Source of the DNA: an uncultured bacterium
GTDB lineage: Bacteria > Bacillota > Clostridia > Oscillospirales > Ruminococcaceae
Direction of reading: 5' to 3'
Length of the DNA: 64,000 nt
Assembly (NCBI GenBank): GCA_905215965.1
Contig: CAJMSD010000009.1
Span: forward strand, 1-64,000
The position numbers and the translations under genes were made by a program. Positions 40,860 to 48,424 of the stretch are shown piece by piece. Below the pieces are notes generated by a model. It was given only the letters and a program-made list of their open reading frames with translations. It ran no database searches and had not been told where the DNA came from. Numbering within the stretch: position 1 is the stretch's first letter; each line of letters opens with the position of its first letter.

Positions 40860-41939
40860 ATGAAACAGTATAACGTAGGTATTATCGGCGCAACAGGCAT
40901 GGTTGGACAGAGATTTGCAATTCTTCTTGAAAATCATCCGTGGTTCAACGTAAAGGTTCTTGCTGCTTCGCCGAGAAGCGCAGGTCAGACTTATGAAGAG
41001 GCTGCCGGAGGACGTTGGAAAATGGCAGTTCCAATGCCTGAATCAATGAAAGCTATGAAGCTTCTCGACGCAACGGCAGATATCGAAAAAATCGCCGGTA
41101 TGGTTGACTTCTGCTTCTGTGCAGTTGATATGAAAAAAGACGAGATAAAAGCTCTTGAAGAAGCTTACGCAAAGGCAGAATGTCCTATCGTTTCAAATAA
41201 CTCGGCTCATCGCTTCACTCCCGATGTTCCTATGGTAGTACCGGAGATCAATCCCGATCATATCGAGATAATTAAGGCTCAGCGCGAGCGTCTCGGCACC
41301 AAGAGAGGCTTTATCGCAGTTAAATCAAACTGCTCGATCCAGAGCTATGTTCCTGCGCTTCATCCGCTTAGAAAGTTTGGTATCTCAAAAGTTCTTGCCT
41401 GCACATATCAGGCAATTTCAGGTGCAGGAAAGAATTTTGAAACATGGCCTGAAATGGTAGATAACCTTATTCCGTTTATTGGAGGAGAGGAAGAAAAGTC
41501 CGAGCAGGAGCCTCTTAAAGTCTGGGGCACTATCGAAAACGGCGAGATCGTTAAGGCATCAACTCCGCAGATAACTACACAGTGCCTGAGAGTTCCTGTT
41601 TCTGACGGTCATACGGCTGCTGTTTTCGTAAGCTTTGACAACAAGCCGTCAAAGGAAGAAATTATCGAGCTTTGGAAGAATTTCAAGGGCGTTCCGCAGG
41701 AAATGGAGCTTCCTTCCGCGCCAAAGCAGTTTATCCACTATTTTGAAGAGGATAATCGTCCTCAGGCTAAGCTTGACAGAAACCTTGAAGGCGGTATGGC
41801 TGTTTCCACAGGACGTCTCCGCGAAGATACTCAGTACGATTATAAATTTGTAAGTCTCTCTCATAATACTCTCAGAGGCGCTGCCGGAGGCGGAGTTCTT
41901 CTTGCTGAGCTTCTTGCGGCAAAGGGATATTTTGACTGA
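40860..41939 (+). CDS. asd: Aspartate-semialdehyde dehydrogenase, archaeal/fungal type
   Basis: Makes aspartate semialdehyde, the branch point to lysine and threonine, from aspartyl phosphate with NADPH. 359 residues. GATGMVGQRF is the NADP loop and Cys158 in KSNCSIQSY the catalytic nucleophile. The EEDNRPQAKLDRN and GGMAVSTGR segments mark the class found in archaea and fungi rather than the E. coli or Bacillus type. First gene after the lysine riboswitch, so repressed by lysine, and its stop overlaps the GNAT start by one base. Confidence 0.95.
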   Translation: MKQYNVGIIGATGMVGQRFAILLENHPWFNVKVLAASPRSAGQTYEEAAGGRWKMAVPMPESMKAMKLLDATADIEKIAGMVDFCFCAVDMKKDEIKALEEAYAKAECPIVSNNSAHRFTPDVPMVVPEINPDHIEIIKAQRERLGTKRGFIAVKSNCSIQSYVPALHPLRKFGISKVLACTYQAISGAGKNFETWPEMVDNLIPFIGGEEEKSEQEPLKVWGTIENGEIVKASTPQITTQCLRVPVSDGHTAAVFVSFDNKPSKEEIIELWKNFKGVPQEMELPSAPKQFIHYFEEDNRPQAKLDRNLEGGMAVSTGRLREDTQYDYKFVSLSHNTLRGAAGGGVLLAELLAAKGYFD

Positions 41940-42394
41940 TGGATATCAGAATTGAAAAGACCACCTTGGCATTGCTCGATACTGCTTATACTCTTACCCG
42001 TGAACTTATGATCTACCATGACGCTCTTGACATTTTTACAATGACAAAAGAGCGCATGGGTGAGCTTATTGAATCGAAAATACTTTACAGCTATATTGCT
42101 TATTCCGATGATATGCCTGTAGGTATTATGAATTTTTTCTTCAAGCTCACAACTTTCACAGGAAGAAAAATTTTGTATATCGAAGATCTGTATGCACGGA
42201 AGGAAGCGCGCGGTCTCGGAGTGGGAAGCAGCTTACTGGAACTTGCCAAAAAAACTGCATCCGAAAACGACTGTGAGCAGATCGAACTTAAATGCGCCGT
42301 GTGGAATGAAAAATCGGCAGAGTTCTATAATGCCAAAGGATTTGAATCAGACAGCGACTGGAACACTTTTATAATGGATAGAAATAAATTTTAA
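41939..42394 (+). CDS. GNAT family N-acetyltransferase in lysine operon
   Basis: 151-residue GNAT protein. The acetyl-CoA loop is EARGLGVGSSLLE (about 84-96), preceded by the strand YIEDLYAR; AVWNEKSAEFYNAKGF is the typical C-terminal motif. The ATG overlaps the asd stop (TGATG), indicating coupled translation, and dapA follows 21 bases later. GNATs are not a standard lysine-pathway enzyme; it may modify an intermediate, a protein or lysine-derived compound, or simply be a passenger. No evidence fixes its substrate. Confidence 0.88.
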   Translation: MDIRIEKTTLALLDTAYTLTRELMIYHDALDIFTMTKERMGELIESKILYSYIAYSDDMPVGIMNFFFKLTTFTGRKILYIEDLYARKEARGLGVGSSLLELAKKTASENDCEQIELKCAVWNEKSAEFYNAKGFESDSDWNTFIMDRNKF

Positions 42395-42415
42395 ATTTCA
42401 TAAAGGAGAATTCTT

Positions 42416-43306
42416 ATGAAAAATACGATTTTTACCGGTGCCGGTATTGCGATCCTGACTCCTTTTAACAAAGACGGTTCGATAAATTATGATCGTCTGG
42501 GAGAAATAATTGATAATCAGCTTGAAAACGGCACTGATGCAATAATTATCTGCGGTACTACCGGAGAAGCTTCTACTATGACCGACGAAGAACATCTTGA
42601 TTGTATTAAATTTGCCGTAAAGCATACCGCAAAAAGAGTTCCCGTTATTGCAGGAACAGGAAGCAATGATACACAATATGCCGTTAAGCTTTCAAAAGAA
42701 GCTGAGGAAGCGGGAGCAGACGCACTGCTGCTGGTAACACCATATTACAATAAAACCACTCAGAATGGTCTTATTCATCATTTCTATGCGGTTGCCGACG
42801 CAGTGAACATTCCGATAATTCTTTATAATATTCCGGGAAGAACAGGAATGAACATTGAAATACCAACTGTAAAAGAGCTTGCAAAGCATAAAAATATCGT
42901 TGCGATAAAAGAAGCCAGCGGAAATATCAGCTATGCTGCAAAGCTCCTCGCCGAGTGCGGCGATGTTATCGACGTTTACAGCGGCAACGATGATATTATC
43001 GTTCCTATGATGTCTCTCGGTGCAAAGGGAGTAATTTCCGTTCTCTCGCACGTAATACCGAAGGAAACACATCTAATGGCGCAATATTGCCTTGAAAACA
43101 ATTTTGCGGAGGCAACAAAGCTTCAGCTTAAATATATGGAGCTTATAAATAATCTTTTTATCGAGGTAAATCCGATTCCTGTCAAGGAAGCAATGAATAT
43201 GATGGGAATTGAAGTCGGAGGTTGCCGTATGCCGCTCTGTGAAATGACAAGCGAGCATAAAGCGGCGCTCAGAGCTTCTCTTGAAAAGTTCGGACTTGCA
43301 AAGTGA
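42416..43306 (+). CDS. dapA: 4-hydroxy-tetrahydrodipicolinate synthase
   Basis: Condenses pyruvate with aspartate semialdehyde, the first committed lysine step. 296 residues. GTTGEASTM binds pyruvate carboxylate, YYNKTTQNG contains the catalytic Tyr, and Lys165 in AIKEASGN forms the Schiff base. An AAAGGAG site precedes the ATG. It is the third gene of the lysine-riboswitch transcript. Confidence 0.97.
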   Translation: MKNTIFTGAGIAILTPFNKDGSINYDRLGEIIDNQLENGTDAIIICGTTGEASTMTDEEHLDCIKFAVKHTAKRVPVIAGTGSNDTQYAVKLSKEAEEAGADALLLVTPYYNKTTQNGLIHHFYAVADAVNIPIILYNIPGRTGMNIEIPTVKELAKHKNIVAIKEASGNISYAAKLLAECGDVIDVYSGNDDIIVPMMSLGAKGVISVLSHVIPKETHLMAQYCLENNFAEATKLQLKYMELINNLFIEVNPIPVKEAMNMMGIEVGGCRMPLCEMTSEHKAALRASLEKFGLAK

Positions 43307-43324
43307 TTGTAAATGGAGGAAGTT

Positions 43325-44080
43325 ATGACTAAAATAGCTATTTGCGGAGCAAACGGAAAAATGGGGCATACTATATACAATTGTATCAAGGAACGCAGCG
43401 ACTGTATCGTTATTGCAGGGATCGATTCTTATACGGCTGTGTACGCTGATTTCCCAATAGTAGAAAAGCCTTCCATGCTTCCGGAAAAGCCGGATGTAAT
43501 AATTGATTTTTCCAATCCCTCGTCACTTGATGCATTATTGGAATATTGTCTTTCAACAGGGACTCCGGCTGTACTGGCAACTACCGGCTACAGCGAAGAA
43601 CAAATTGACAAAATAAAAGAAGCGTCACAGCAGATTGCTGTATTCTTTACATTCAATATGTCATTGGGAATAAATCTCCTTGTTCAGCTTGCAAAAAAAG
43701 CAGCCGCAGTTCTCGGCGACAGATTTGATATAGAAATAGTTGAAAAGCATCATAATCAAAAGATCGACGCTCCAAGCGGCACAGCAATCATGCTTGCCAA
43801 TGCAATCAATGAAACTCTGGGAGATACTAAAAATTACGTTTACGACCGCCATTCACGCCGTCAGAAGCGCGATAAAAATGAGATCGGTATGCACGCTATC
43901 AGAGGCGGCACGATAGTAGGCGAGCATGACGTTATCTTTGCAGGAAACGACGAGGTCATTACACTTTCCCACTCGGCAGCCTCAAAGACGGTATTTGCAG
44001 AAGGATCTATAAACGCTGCTGTTTATATCAGTAAAAAAGGCGCAGGTCTGTATGATATGTCAGAGCTTGTAAGAGATTAA
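43325..44080 (+). CDS. dapB: 4-hydroxy-tetrahydrodipicolinate reductase
   Basis: Reduces the dapA product to tetrahydrodipicolinate. 251 residues from the ATG at 43325, which has GGAGG upstream; an ATG at 43313 overlaps that site. The N-terminal dinucleotide loop is CGANGKMGHTI, and EKHHNQKIDAPSGTA is the substrate-binding motif. Last gene of the riboswitch-controlled lysine operon; the remaining dap and lysA genes are not in the window. Confidence 0.97.
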   Translation: MTKIAICGANGKMGHTIYNCIKERSDCIVIAGIDSYTAVYADFPIVEKPSMLPEKPDVIIDFSNPSSLDALLEYCLSTGTPAVLATTGYSEEQIDKIKEASQQIAVFFTFNMSLGINLLVQLAKKAAAVLGDRFDIEIVEKHHNQKIDAPSGTAIMLANAINETLGDTKNYVYDRHSRRQKRDKNEIGMHAIRGGTIVGEHDVIFAGNDEVITLSHSAASKTVFAEGSINAAVYISKKGAGLYDMSELVRD

Positions 44081-44119
44081 TGGATCAAGCAGCCAAACGC
44101 AACTGATTAATTTTTCCGC

Positions 44120-44148
44120 TTGCAATTTTAATAAATATGTAGTATAAT
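44120..44148 (+). promoter_or_regulatory. Sigma-A promoter of DUF1292 gene
   Basis: TTGCAA (44120-44125) and TATAAT (44143-44148) with a 17-base spacer, 39 bases before the ATG. Confidence 0.78.
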
Positions 44149-44187
44149 GTCATTATCAAAGGCGAAAGCCGGAATGGAGAAGGAAAT

Positions 44188-44529
44188 ATGTCTGAAATGA
44201 ATGAATACACACCGGAGCTTTTTGAGCTTGTTGATGACGAAGGAAATAAAAAACAGTTTGAACTTATCGACGCAGCTGAGATCGAAGGGGAACAGTATTT
44301 TGCTATGGTCCCTGCAATAGAAGACGATAATTTTCTTGAAAGTGACTGCGAGCTTGTGATTCTGAAAGCAGTTGAAGATAACGGAGAGGAAATTTTTGCT
44401 TCAATTGACGATGATGACGAGTTTGAAATGGTTTCACAGTTCTTTATGAAGAGACTTGCGGAAATAATGGACGAATGCGATTGTGACGACGACTGTTCCT
44501 GCCATGAATGCAGTGAATGCTGCGATTAA
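44188..44529 (+). CDS. DUF1292 family acidic protein with Cys-rich tail
   Basis: 113 residues, strongly acidic. The body (YTPELFELVDDEGNKKQFEL, then YFAMVPA and FASIDDDDEFEMV) matches the DUF1292/YrzB family of unknown function. The C-terminus adds an unusual tail of alternating Cys, Asp and His (DECDCDDDCSCHECSECCD), seven Cys in 19 residues, suggesting metal binding. It has its own promoter, a GGAGAAGG ribosome site and no shared operon; the 6S RNA gene follows. Confidence 0.85.
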   Translation: MSEMNEYTPELFELVDDEGNKKQFELIDAAEIEGEQYFAMVPAIEDDNFLESDCELVILKAVEDNGEEIFASIDDDDEFEMVSQFFMKRLAEIMDECDCDDDCSCHECSECCD

Positions 44530-44552
44530 TTTCAAAAAATACATAAAAACTA

Positions 44553-44581
44553 TTGATTTTTTGAAATTAATATGGTATAAT
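44553..44581 (+). promoter_or_regulatory. Sigma-A promoter of 6S RNA
   Basis: TTGATT (44553-44558), 17-base spacer, TATAAT (44576-44581) preceded by TGG. Start expected near 44588. Confidence 0.75.
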
Positions 44582-44587
44582 ATAATC

Positions 44588-44780
44588 AGAAAATAAATTA
44601 CTGCCTTGTTCGGGTAAATATAGTTTTTATAATCCAACACATTTTTTTAGGGAATTCGGCTCCGTCTGTGGATTGCAGACCTCCCGTGTTCGGAAGAAGG
44701 GAGCGTGAAGCAAACGGGCGTTTACCCACCTGCTTCGTGCGGGTTTTATACGCTATATGACGACAAGGCGGTTCTTTTAT
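44588..44780 (+). ncRNA. ssrS: 6S RNA
   Basis: Non-coding RNA of about 190 bases that mimics an open promoter and binds sigma-A RNA polymerase. The ends pair (CTGCCTTGT near 44601 with ACAAGGCGG near 44763) to form the closing stem; an inner bubble is flanked by TATAG and CTATA. The terminal stem contains GTTCGGAAGAAGGGAGCG, and the 3' half holds TTTACCCACCTGC then GGGTTTTATA, all familiar from clostridial 6S RNAs. It has its own promoter, and no open reading frame of note. Confidence 0.82.
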
Positions 44781-44862
44781 TTATAAAATTAAGTTCATGA
44801 CTTTCGAATATTATGTATTTGAACTTTTAAACTTATTTTTGTGAATAAATGTAACTTATTTA

Positions 44863-44891
44863 TTGACTTATTGCGCTTTTTGTGATACAAT
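44863..44891 (+). promoter_or_regulatory. Sigma-A promoter of aro operon leader
   Basis: TTGACT (44863-44868) and TACAAT (44886-44891) with a 17-base spacer; transcript start near 44898, just before the leader peptide's ribosome site. Confidence 0.8.
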
Positions 44892-44922
44892 GCATTTGTA
44901 AATTTTTAAGGAGTTTTCTGTA

Positions 44923-45012
44923 ATGAATAATAAGTGCTTTAACAACTTTTACTTTTGGCAGAACTCAGGCTTTTTCTTTAGCTATGAGTTTATTTTTGAT
45001 GCCAAAAAGTAA
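44923..45012 (+). CDS. Phe-rich leader peptide of aro operon
   Basis: Open reading frame of 29 codons with AAGGAG (44908-44913) ten bases before the ATG. Eight of the residues are Phe (6, 9, 11, 17, 18, 19, 23, 25), with Tyr at 10 and 21 and Trp at 12; the core reads CFNNFYFWQNSGFFF. This is the composition expected of a leader peptide that senses charged tRNA-Phe, like pheL in enteric bacteria. It ends 41 bases before a strong intrinsic terminator, and the first structural gene is DAHP synthase, so its role is read as ribosome-mediated attenuation. Confidence 0.78.
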   Translation: MNNKCFNNFYFWQNSGFFFSYEFIFDAKK

Positions 45013-45053
45013 AATTCGCAAAGCATAATGTTTTTCATTAGGATATCAATGTG

Positions 45054-45089
45054 ACCGTTGCTTTTGTGAATTAAAGCGGCGGTTTTTTT
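45054..45089 (+). terminator. Attenuator terminator of aro operon
   Basis: Eleven-base-pair stem (two G-U pairs) between 45054-45064 and 45073-45083, loop of eight, then TTTTTT. It sits 22 bases before the aroF ATG. Confidence 0.85.
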
Positions 45090-45110
45090 ATGTTTACAGG
45101 AGGTTTTATT

Positions 45111-46124
45111 ATGATTATTATTTTGAAGCAAAATGTTAAAAATGAGGACTGTAGCGAGCTTATCAGTATGCTCAATGCGAAAGGTGTCAAGGTTTCCGGA
45201 ATAAACGGTGAAAACCACAATATACTCGGAATCGTAGGAGATACTTCAAAGCTTGACGTTGAACAAATCAGCGCTCAGCCGGCAGTAGCGGAAATCAGAC
45301 GTGTTCAAGAGCCTTATAAGGCAAGCAACAGAAAATTCCATCCCGATGATACGATCGTTGATGTTCTCGGAAGAAAAGTCGGCGGAGGAAGCATACAGGT
45401 TGTTGCAGGACCGTGTTCGGTTGAGAACGAGGATCAGATAATTGAAACAGCCGAAGCTGTTAAAAAATCGGGCGCAACAATGCTCCGCGGCGGTGCATTT
45501 AAACCAAGAACGTCGCCTTACGCATTTCAGGGACTTCATGCAGACGGAATTGAATTGCTTTTGAAGGCAAAAAAAGCTACCGGACTTCCGATAGTTACCG
45601 AGATCATGTCTGTTGAACATATCGACCTTTTTGCAGACGTTGATGTAATTCAGGTCGGAGCACGTAATATGCAAAATTTTGAGCTTCTTAAGCAGCTTGG
45701 AAAATCAAACAGGCCAATTCTTTTGAAACGCGGACTCGCCAACACAATGGAAGAGCTTCTTATGTCAGCAGAATATATCCTTGCCGGAGGAAATACTAAC
45801 GTTATGCTCTGCGAGCGCGGTATCAGAACCTTTGAGACATATACAAGAAATACTCTCGATATTGCTGCCGTTCCTCTGCTCAAGCAGAAATCTCATCTTC
45901 CTATAGTTGTCGATCCAAGTCATGCAGCAGGACTTACTTCACTCGTTGAACCTCTTTCAATGGCTTCTGTTGTTGCAGGCGCGGACGCGCTTATTATCGA
46001 AGTGCATAATTGCCCTGCCAAGGCTCTTTCGGACGGCGGACAGTCACTTACTCCGAAGCAGTTCGACGATGTGATGAATAAGCTCAAGCCGCTCATCGAA
46101 TTCTGCGGTAAGAAGCTTGGATAA
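45111..46124 (+). CDS. aroF: 3-deoxy-7-phosphoheptulonate (DAHP) synthase, type I beta
   Basis: First enzyme of the shikimate pathway, joining PEP and erythrose 4-phosphate. 337 residues. The start at 45111 follows AGGAGG; an ATG at 45090 lies before that site. Residues 1-70 form the N-terminal ferredoxin-like domain that mediates Phe/Tyr feedback inhibition in Thermotoga-type enzymes. The catalytic barrel has VVAGPCSVE, GGAFKPRTSPYAFQG, ILLKRG and DPSHAAG. First gene of aroF-aroB-aroA-aroC, downstream of the Phe-rich leader peptide, so both gene and enzyme could respond to aromatic amino acids. Confidence 0.96.
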   Translation: MIIILKQNVKNEDCSELISMLNAKGVKVSGINGENHNILGIVGDTSKLDVEQISAQPAVAEIRRVQEPYKASNRKFHPDDTIVDVLGRKVGGGSIQVVAGPCSVENEDQIIETAEAVKKSGATMLRGGAFKPRTSPYAFQGLHADGIELLLKAKKATGLPIVTEIMSVEHIDLFADVDVIQVGARNMQNFELLKQLGKSNRPILLKRGLANTMEELLMSAEYILAGGNTNVMLCERGIRTFETYTRNTLDIAAVPLLKQKSHLPIVVDPSHAAGLTSLVEPLSMASVVAGADALIIEVHNCPAKALSDGGQSLTPKQFDDVMNKLKPLIEFCGKKLG

Positions 46125-46145
46125 TAATCTACGGAGTAATAAAAT

Positions 46146-47195
46146 ATGAAAACGATCAGAGTTAACGTAAGCTCTCCTTATGATGTTATTATTGAAAACG
46201 GAAGCATCAGAAATTCCGGAAAATATATTTCAGATATTACCAATTCAAAGCGTACAGTTATAATTACCGATGATATTGTGGGCAATTTGTATTGTGATAC
46301 CATTACTGCTTCCCTTAGTGAATACGGGATATCAAGCGAGGTATTTGTTTTTCCGAATGGTGAAGGTTCAAAAAATATAAAAGTTTTAAGCAATATTTAT
46401 GACTTCCTGTGTGAAAAAAATGTTACGCGTTCGGATATTATAATTGCTCTTGGCGGCGGTGTTGTAGGCGATATAACGGGATTCGCCGCCGCTACGTACC
46501 TGAGAGGAATAGATTTTGTACAGATACCGACAACTCTTCTTGCACAGATAGATTCTTCCGTAGGCGGCAAAACGGCTATTGATCTATCGGGAGGTAAAAA
46601 TCTCGTCGGCGCTTTCAAGCAGCCAAAGCTTGTTATATGCGATCCCGAAGTTTTGAGCACCTTATCCGATGAGATACTTTCGGACGGCATGGCTGAAGCT
46701 ATAAAATACGGAATGATATACGACAGCAAGCTGTTTGAGCTTATTGAGTCACATGATCTTTCCAACGTTTCAGACGTTATCGATAAGATAATATATACGT
46801 GCGTAGACATTAAGCGTCAGGTAGTTGAAGAAGATGAATTTGATACGGGAAAGAGAATGATCCTTAATTTTGGGCATACTATCGGTCACGCTATTGAGGG
46901 CTGGCACAATTATACGGATTACACTCACGGAAAAGGTGTTGCGGCAGGTATGTGCTATATAACTCGCCGTTTTGCAGATAATAGTCTTGCTGATCGGCTT
47001 GAAAAATGTGTTAAATCATATGCTCTGCCATGCTGTGATGACGCTGATATTTCCAAATTGCTTCCTTTCTGCAAGCAGGATAAAAAACGTCAGTCCGATA
47101 ATATAAATTATATTGTCTGTGAAGAAGTCGGAAAAGCTGAGATAAGAAAATCTTCGTTTTCAGAATTCTGCAGTCTTATGGGAGGAAAATCATGA
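46146..47195 (+). CDS. aroB: 3-dehydroquinate synthase
   Basis: Second shikimate step, converting DAHP to dehydroquinate with NAD+ and a divalent metal. 349 residues. Signatures: IIALGGGVVGDITGFAAATY for NAD binding, PTTLLAQIDSSVGGKT, KQPKLVICDPE, and the metal-binding FGHTIGHAIE with His residues near 240 and 255. Located 21 bases after aroF, and its stop overlaps the aroA start by four bases (ATGA). Confidence 0.97.
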   Translation: MKTIRVNVSSPYDVIIENGSIRNSGKYISDITNSKRTVIITDDIVGNLYCDTITASLSEYGISSEVFVFPNGEGSKNIKVLSNIYDFLCEKNVTRSDIIIALGGGVVGDITGFAAATYLRGIDFVQIPTTLLAQIDSSVGGKTAIDLSGGKNLVGAFKQPKLVICDPEVLSTLSDEILSDGMAEAIKYGMIYDSKLFELIESHDLSNVSDVIDKIIYTCVDIKRQVVEEDEFDTGKRMILNFGHTIGHAIEGWHNYTDYTHGKGVAAGMCYITRRFADNSLADRLEKCVKSYALPCCDDADISKLLPFCKQDKKRQSDNINYIVCEEVGKAEIRKSSFSEFCSLMGGKS

Positions 47196-48424
47196 ACATT
47201 ATGATCAAGCCTTCAAAGCTGAGAGGAAGTGTAAAAATTCCTGCGTCAAAAAGCTGCGCGCACAGAACTTTGATTTGTGCGGCGCTTGCTGACGGTAAGT
47301 CTGTAATCAGCGGTATCTCGGATTCTGACGATATTAGGGCAACTATCGGAGCCATGACTGCTCTCGGCGCAAATTTCAACCGAATAGGGGACGGGAGCTA
47401 CGAAGTTAACGGCATAAGAAAATCGCCCAAAAGCGCTGTTGTTGATTGCCTCGAAAGCGGTTCTACGCTTAGATTTATAATACCTATTGCTGCCGCTTTC
47501 GGAGTTGATACGGAATTTCGCGGTAAAGGCAGACTTCCCGAACGTCCGATCGATATTTATATACGTGAGCTTGGAAAACACGGCATTAAATTTGAGTACA
47601 ATAATACAATGCCGTTTACTTTGTCGGAAAAGCTGAGTTCCGGAATTTTTGAAGTGGAGGGAAATATTTCTTCTCAGTTTATTACAGGACTTTTGTTCGC
47701 GCTTCCGCTTCTTGAGAATGATTCGATCATCAGGCTTACGTCAAAGCTTGAATCCCGTCCGTATGTCGATATAACCATTGATTGTCTTAGACAATTTGGC
47801 ATAGAGATCACAGAAAATGACACGGAATTTCATATCAAAGGCGGACAGAAATATCATTCCTGTAATTATAATGTTGAAGGAGATTACTCTCAGGCGGCAT
47901 TTTTCTTCACAGCGAATGCTCTCGGTTCTGAAATTGAAGTGGAAAATCTTAATAAAAGCAGTGTTCAGGGCGATAAGAAAATTCTTGATATTATTTCGGA
48001 AATGTGTTATAATGATACTATGAGTTGCTTTAAAGCTGATTGTTCCGATATTCCGGATCTTGTTCCGATACTTACCGTTCTTGGCTGTTTTGGGACAAGC
48101 ACCTCGGTAATATACAATGCAAAACGTCTAAGAATCAAGGAAAGCGACAGACTTAAAGCTATATCTGAAACCCTGAATGCTCTTGGAGGAAATATTTCTA
48201 TAACCGACGATGGTCTTATAATTGAGCCAATCAATGCTTTTCACGGCGGAACCGTAAGCAGCTTTGGCGATCACAGGATCGTTATGGCTGCTGCTATAGC
48301 TGCAACACGTTCAACAGGCAACGTTATAATTAAAGGCGCTGATGCAGTAAACAAGTCTTATCCTCACTTTTTCAGGGATTACATCATGCTCGGAGGTAAC
48401 GCTAATGTCATCACTTTGGAATAA
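47192..48424 (+). CDS. aroA: 3-phosphoshikimate 1-carboxyvinyltransferase (EPSP synthase)
   Basis: Transfers enolpyruvyl from PEP to shikimate 3-phosphate. 410 residues, somewhat shorter than the E. coli enzyme. KPSKLRGSVKIPASKSCAHR is the N-terminal substrate loop. ESGSTLRF replaces the usual GNAGTxxR with Ser, suggesting a class II-like enzyme. RIKESDRL and GDHRIVMA are also present. GGAGG lies seven bases before the ATG. It overlaps aroB by four bases and aroC by 20, so all four aro genes are tightly coupled. Dehydroquinase and shikimate kinase genes are not in the window. Confidence 0.96.
   Translation: MNIMIKPSKLRGSVKIPASKSCAHRTLICAALADGKSVISGISDSDDIRATIGAMTALGANFNRIGDGSYEVNGIRKSPKSAVVDCLESGSTLRFIIPIAAAFGVDTEFRGKGRLPERPIDIYIRELGKHGIKFEYNNTMPFTLSEKLSSGIFEVEGNISSQFITGLLFALPLLENDSIIRLTSKLESRPYVDITIDCLRQFGIEITENDTEFHIKGGQKYHSCNYNVEGDYSQAAFFFTANALGSEIEVENLNKSSVQGDKKILDIISEMCYNDTMSCFKADCSDIPDLVPILTVLGCFGTSTSVIYNAKRLRIKESDRLKAISETLNALGGNISITDDGLIIEPINAFHGGTVSSFGDHRIVMAAAIAATRSTGNVIIKGADAVNKSYPHFFRDYIMLGGNANVITLE

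Larger units (their letters stand above)
44898..45089 (+). promoter_or_regulatory. Transcription attenuator of aroF-aroB-aroA-aroC
   Basis: Leader with three visible pairing regions. Region 1 (44947-44959, TTTTACTTTTGGC, codons 9-13 of the leader peptide) pairs with region 2 (45001-45014, GCCAAAAAGTAAAA) over 13 base pairs with one bulged A. AAAGCA at 45020-45025 can pair with TGCTTT at 45059-45064, which would break the terminator at 45054-45083. A ribosome held at the Phe codons could disturb the first hairpin. The antiterminator is short, so the exact switch is inferred. Confidence 0.65.

Noticed and set aside
40571..40873. Open frame of 100 codons across the lysine riboswitch
   Set aside because: It is explained by the aptamer and terminator, has no ribosome site and an unnatural composition.
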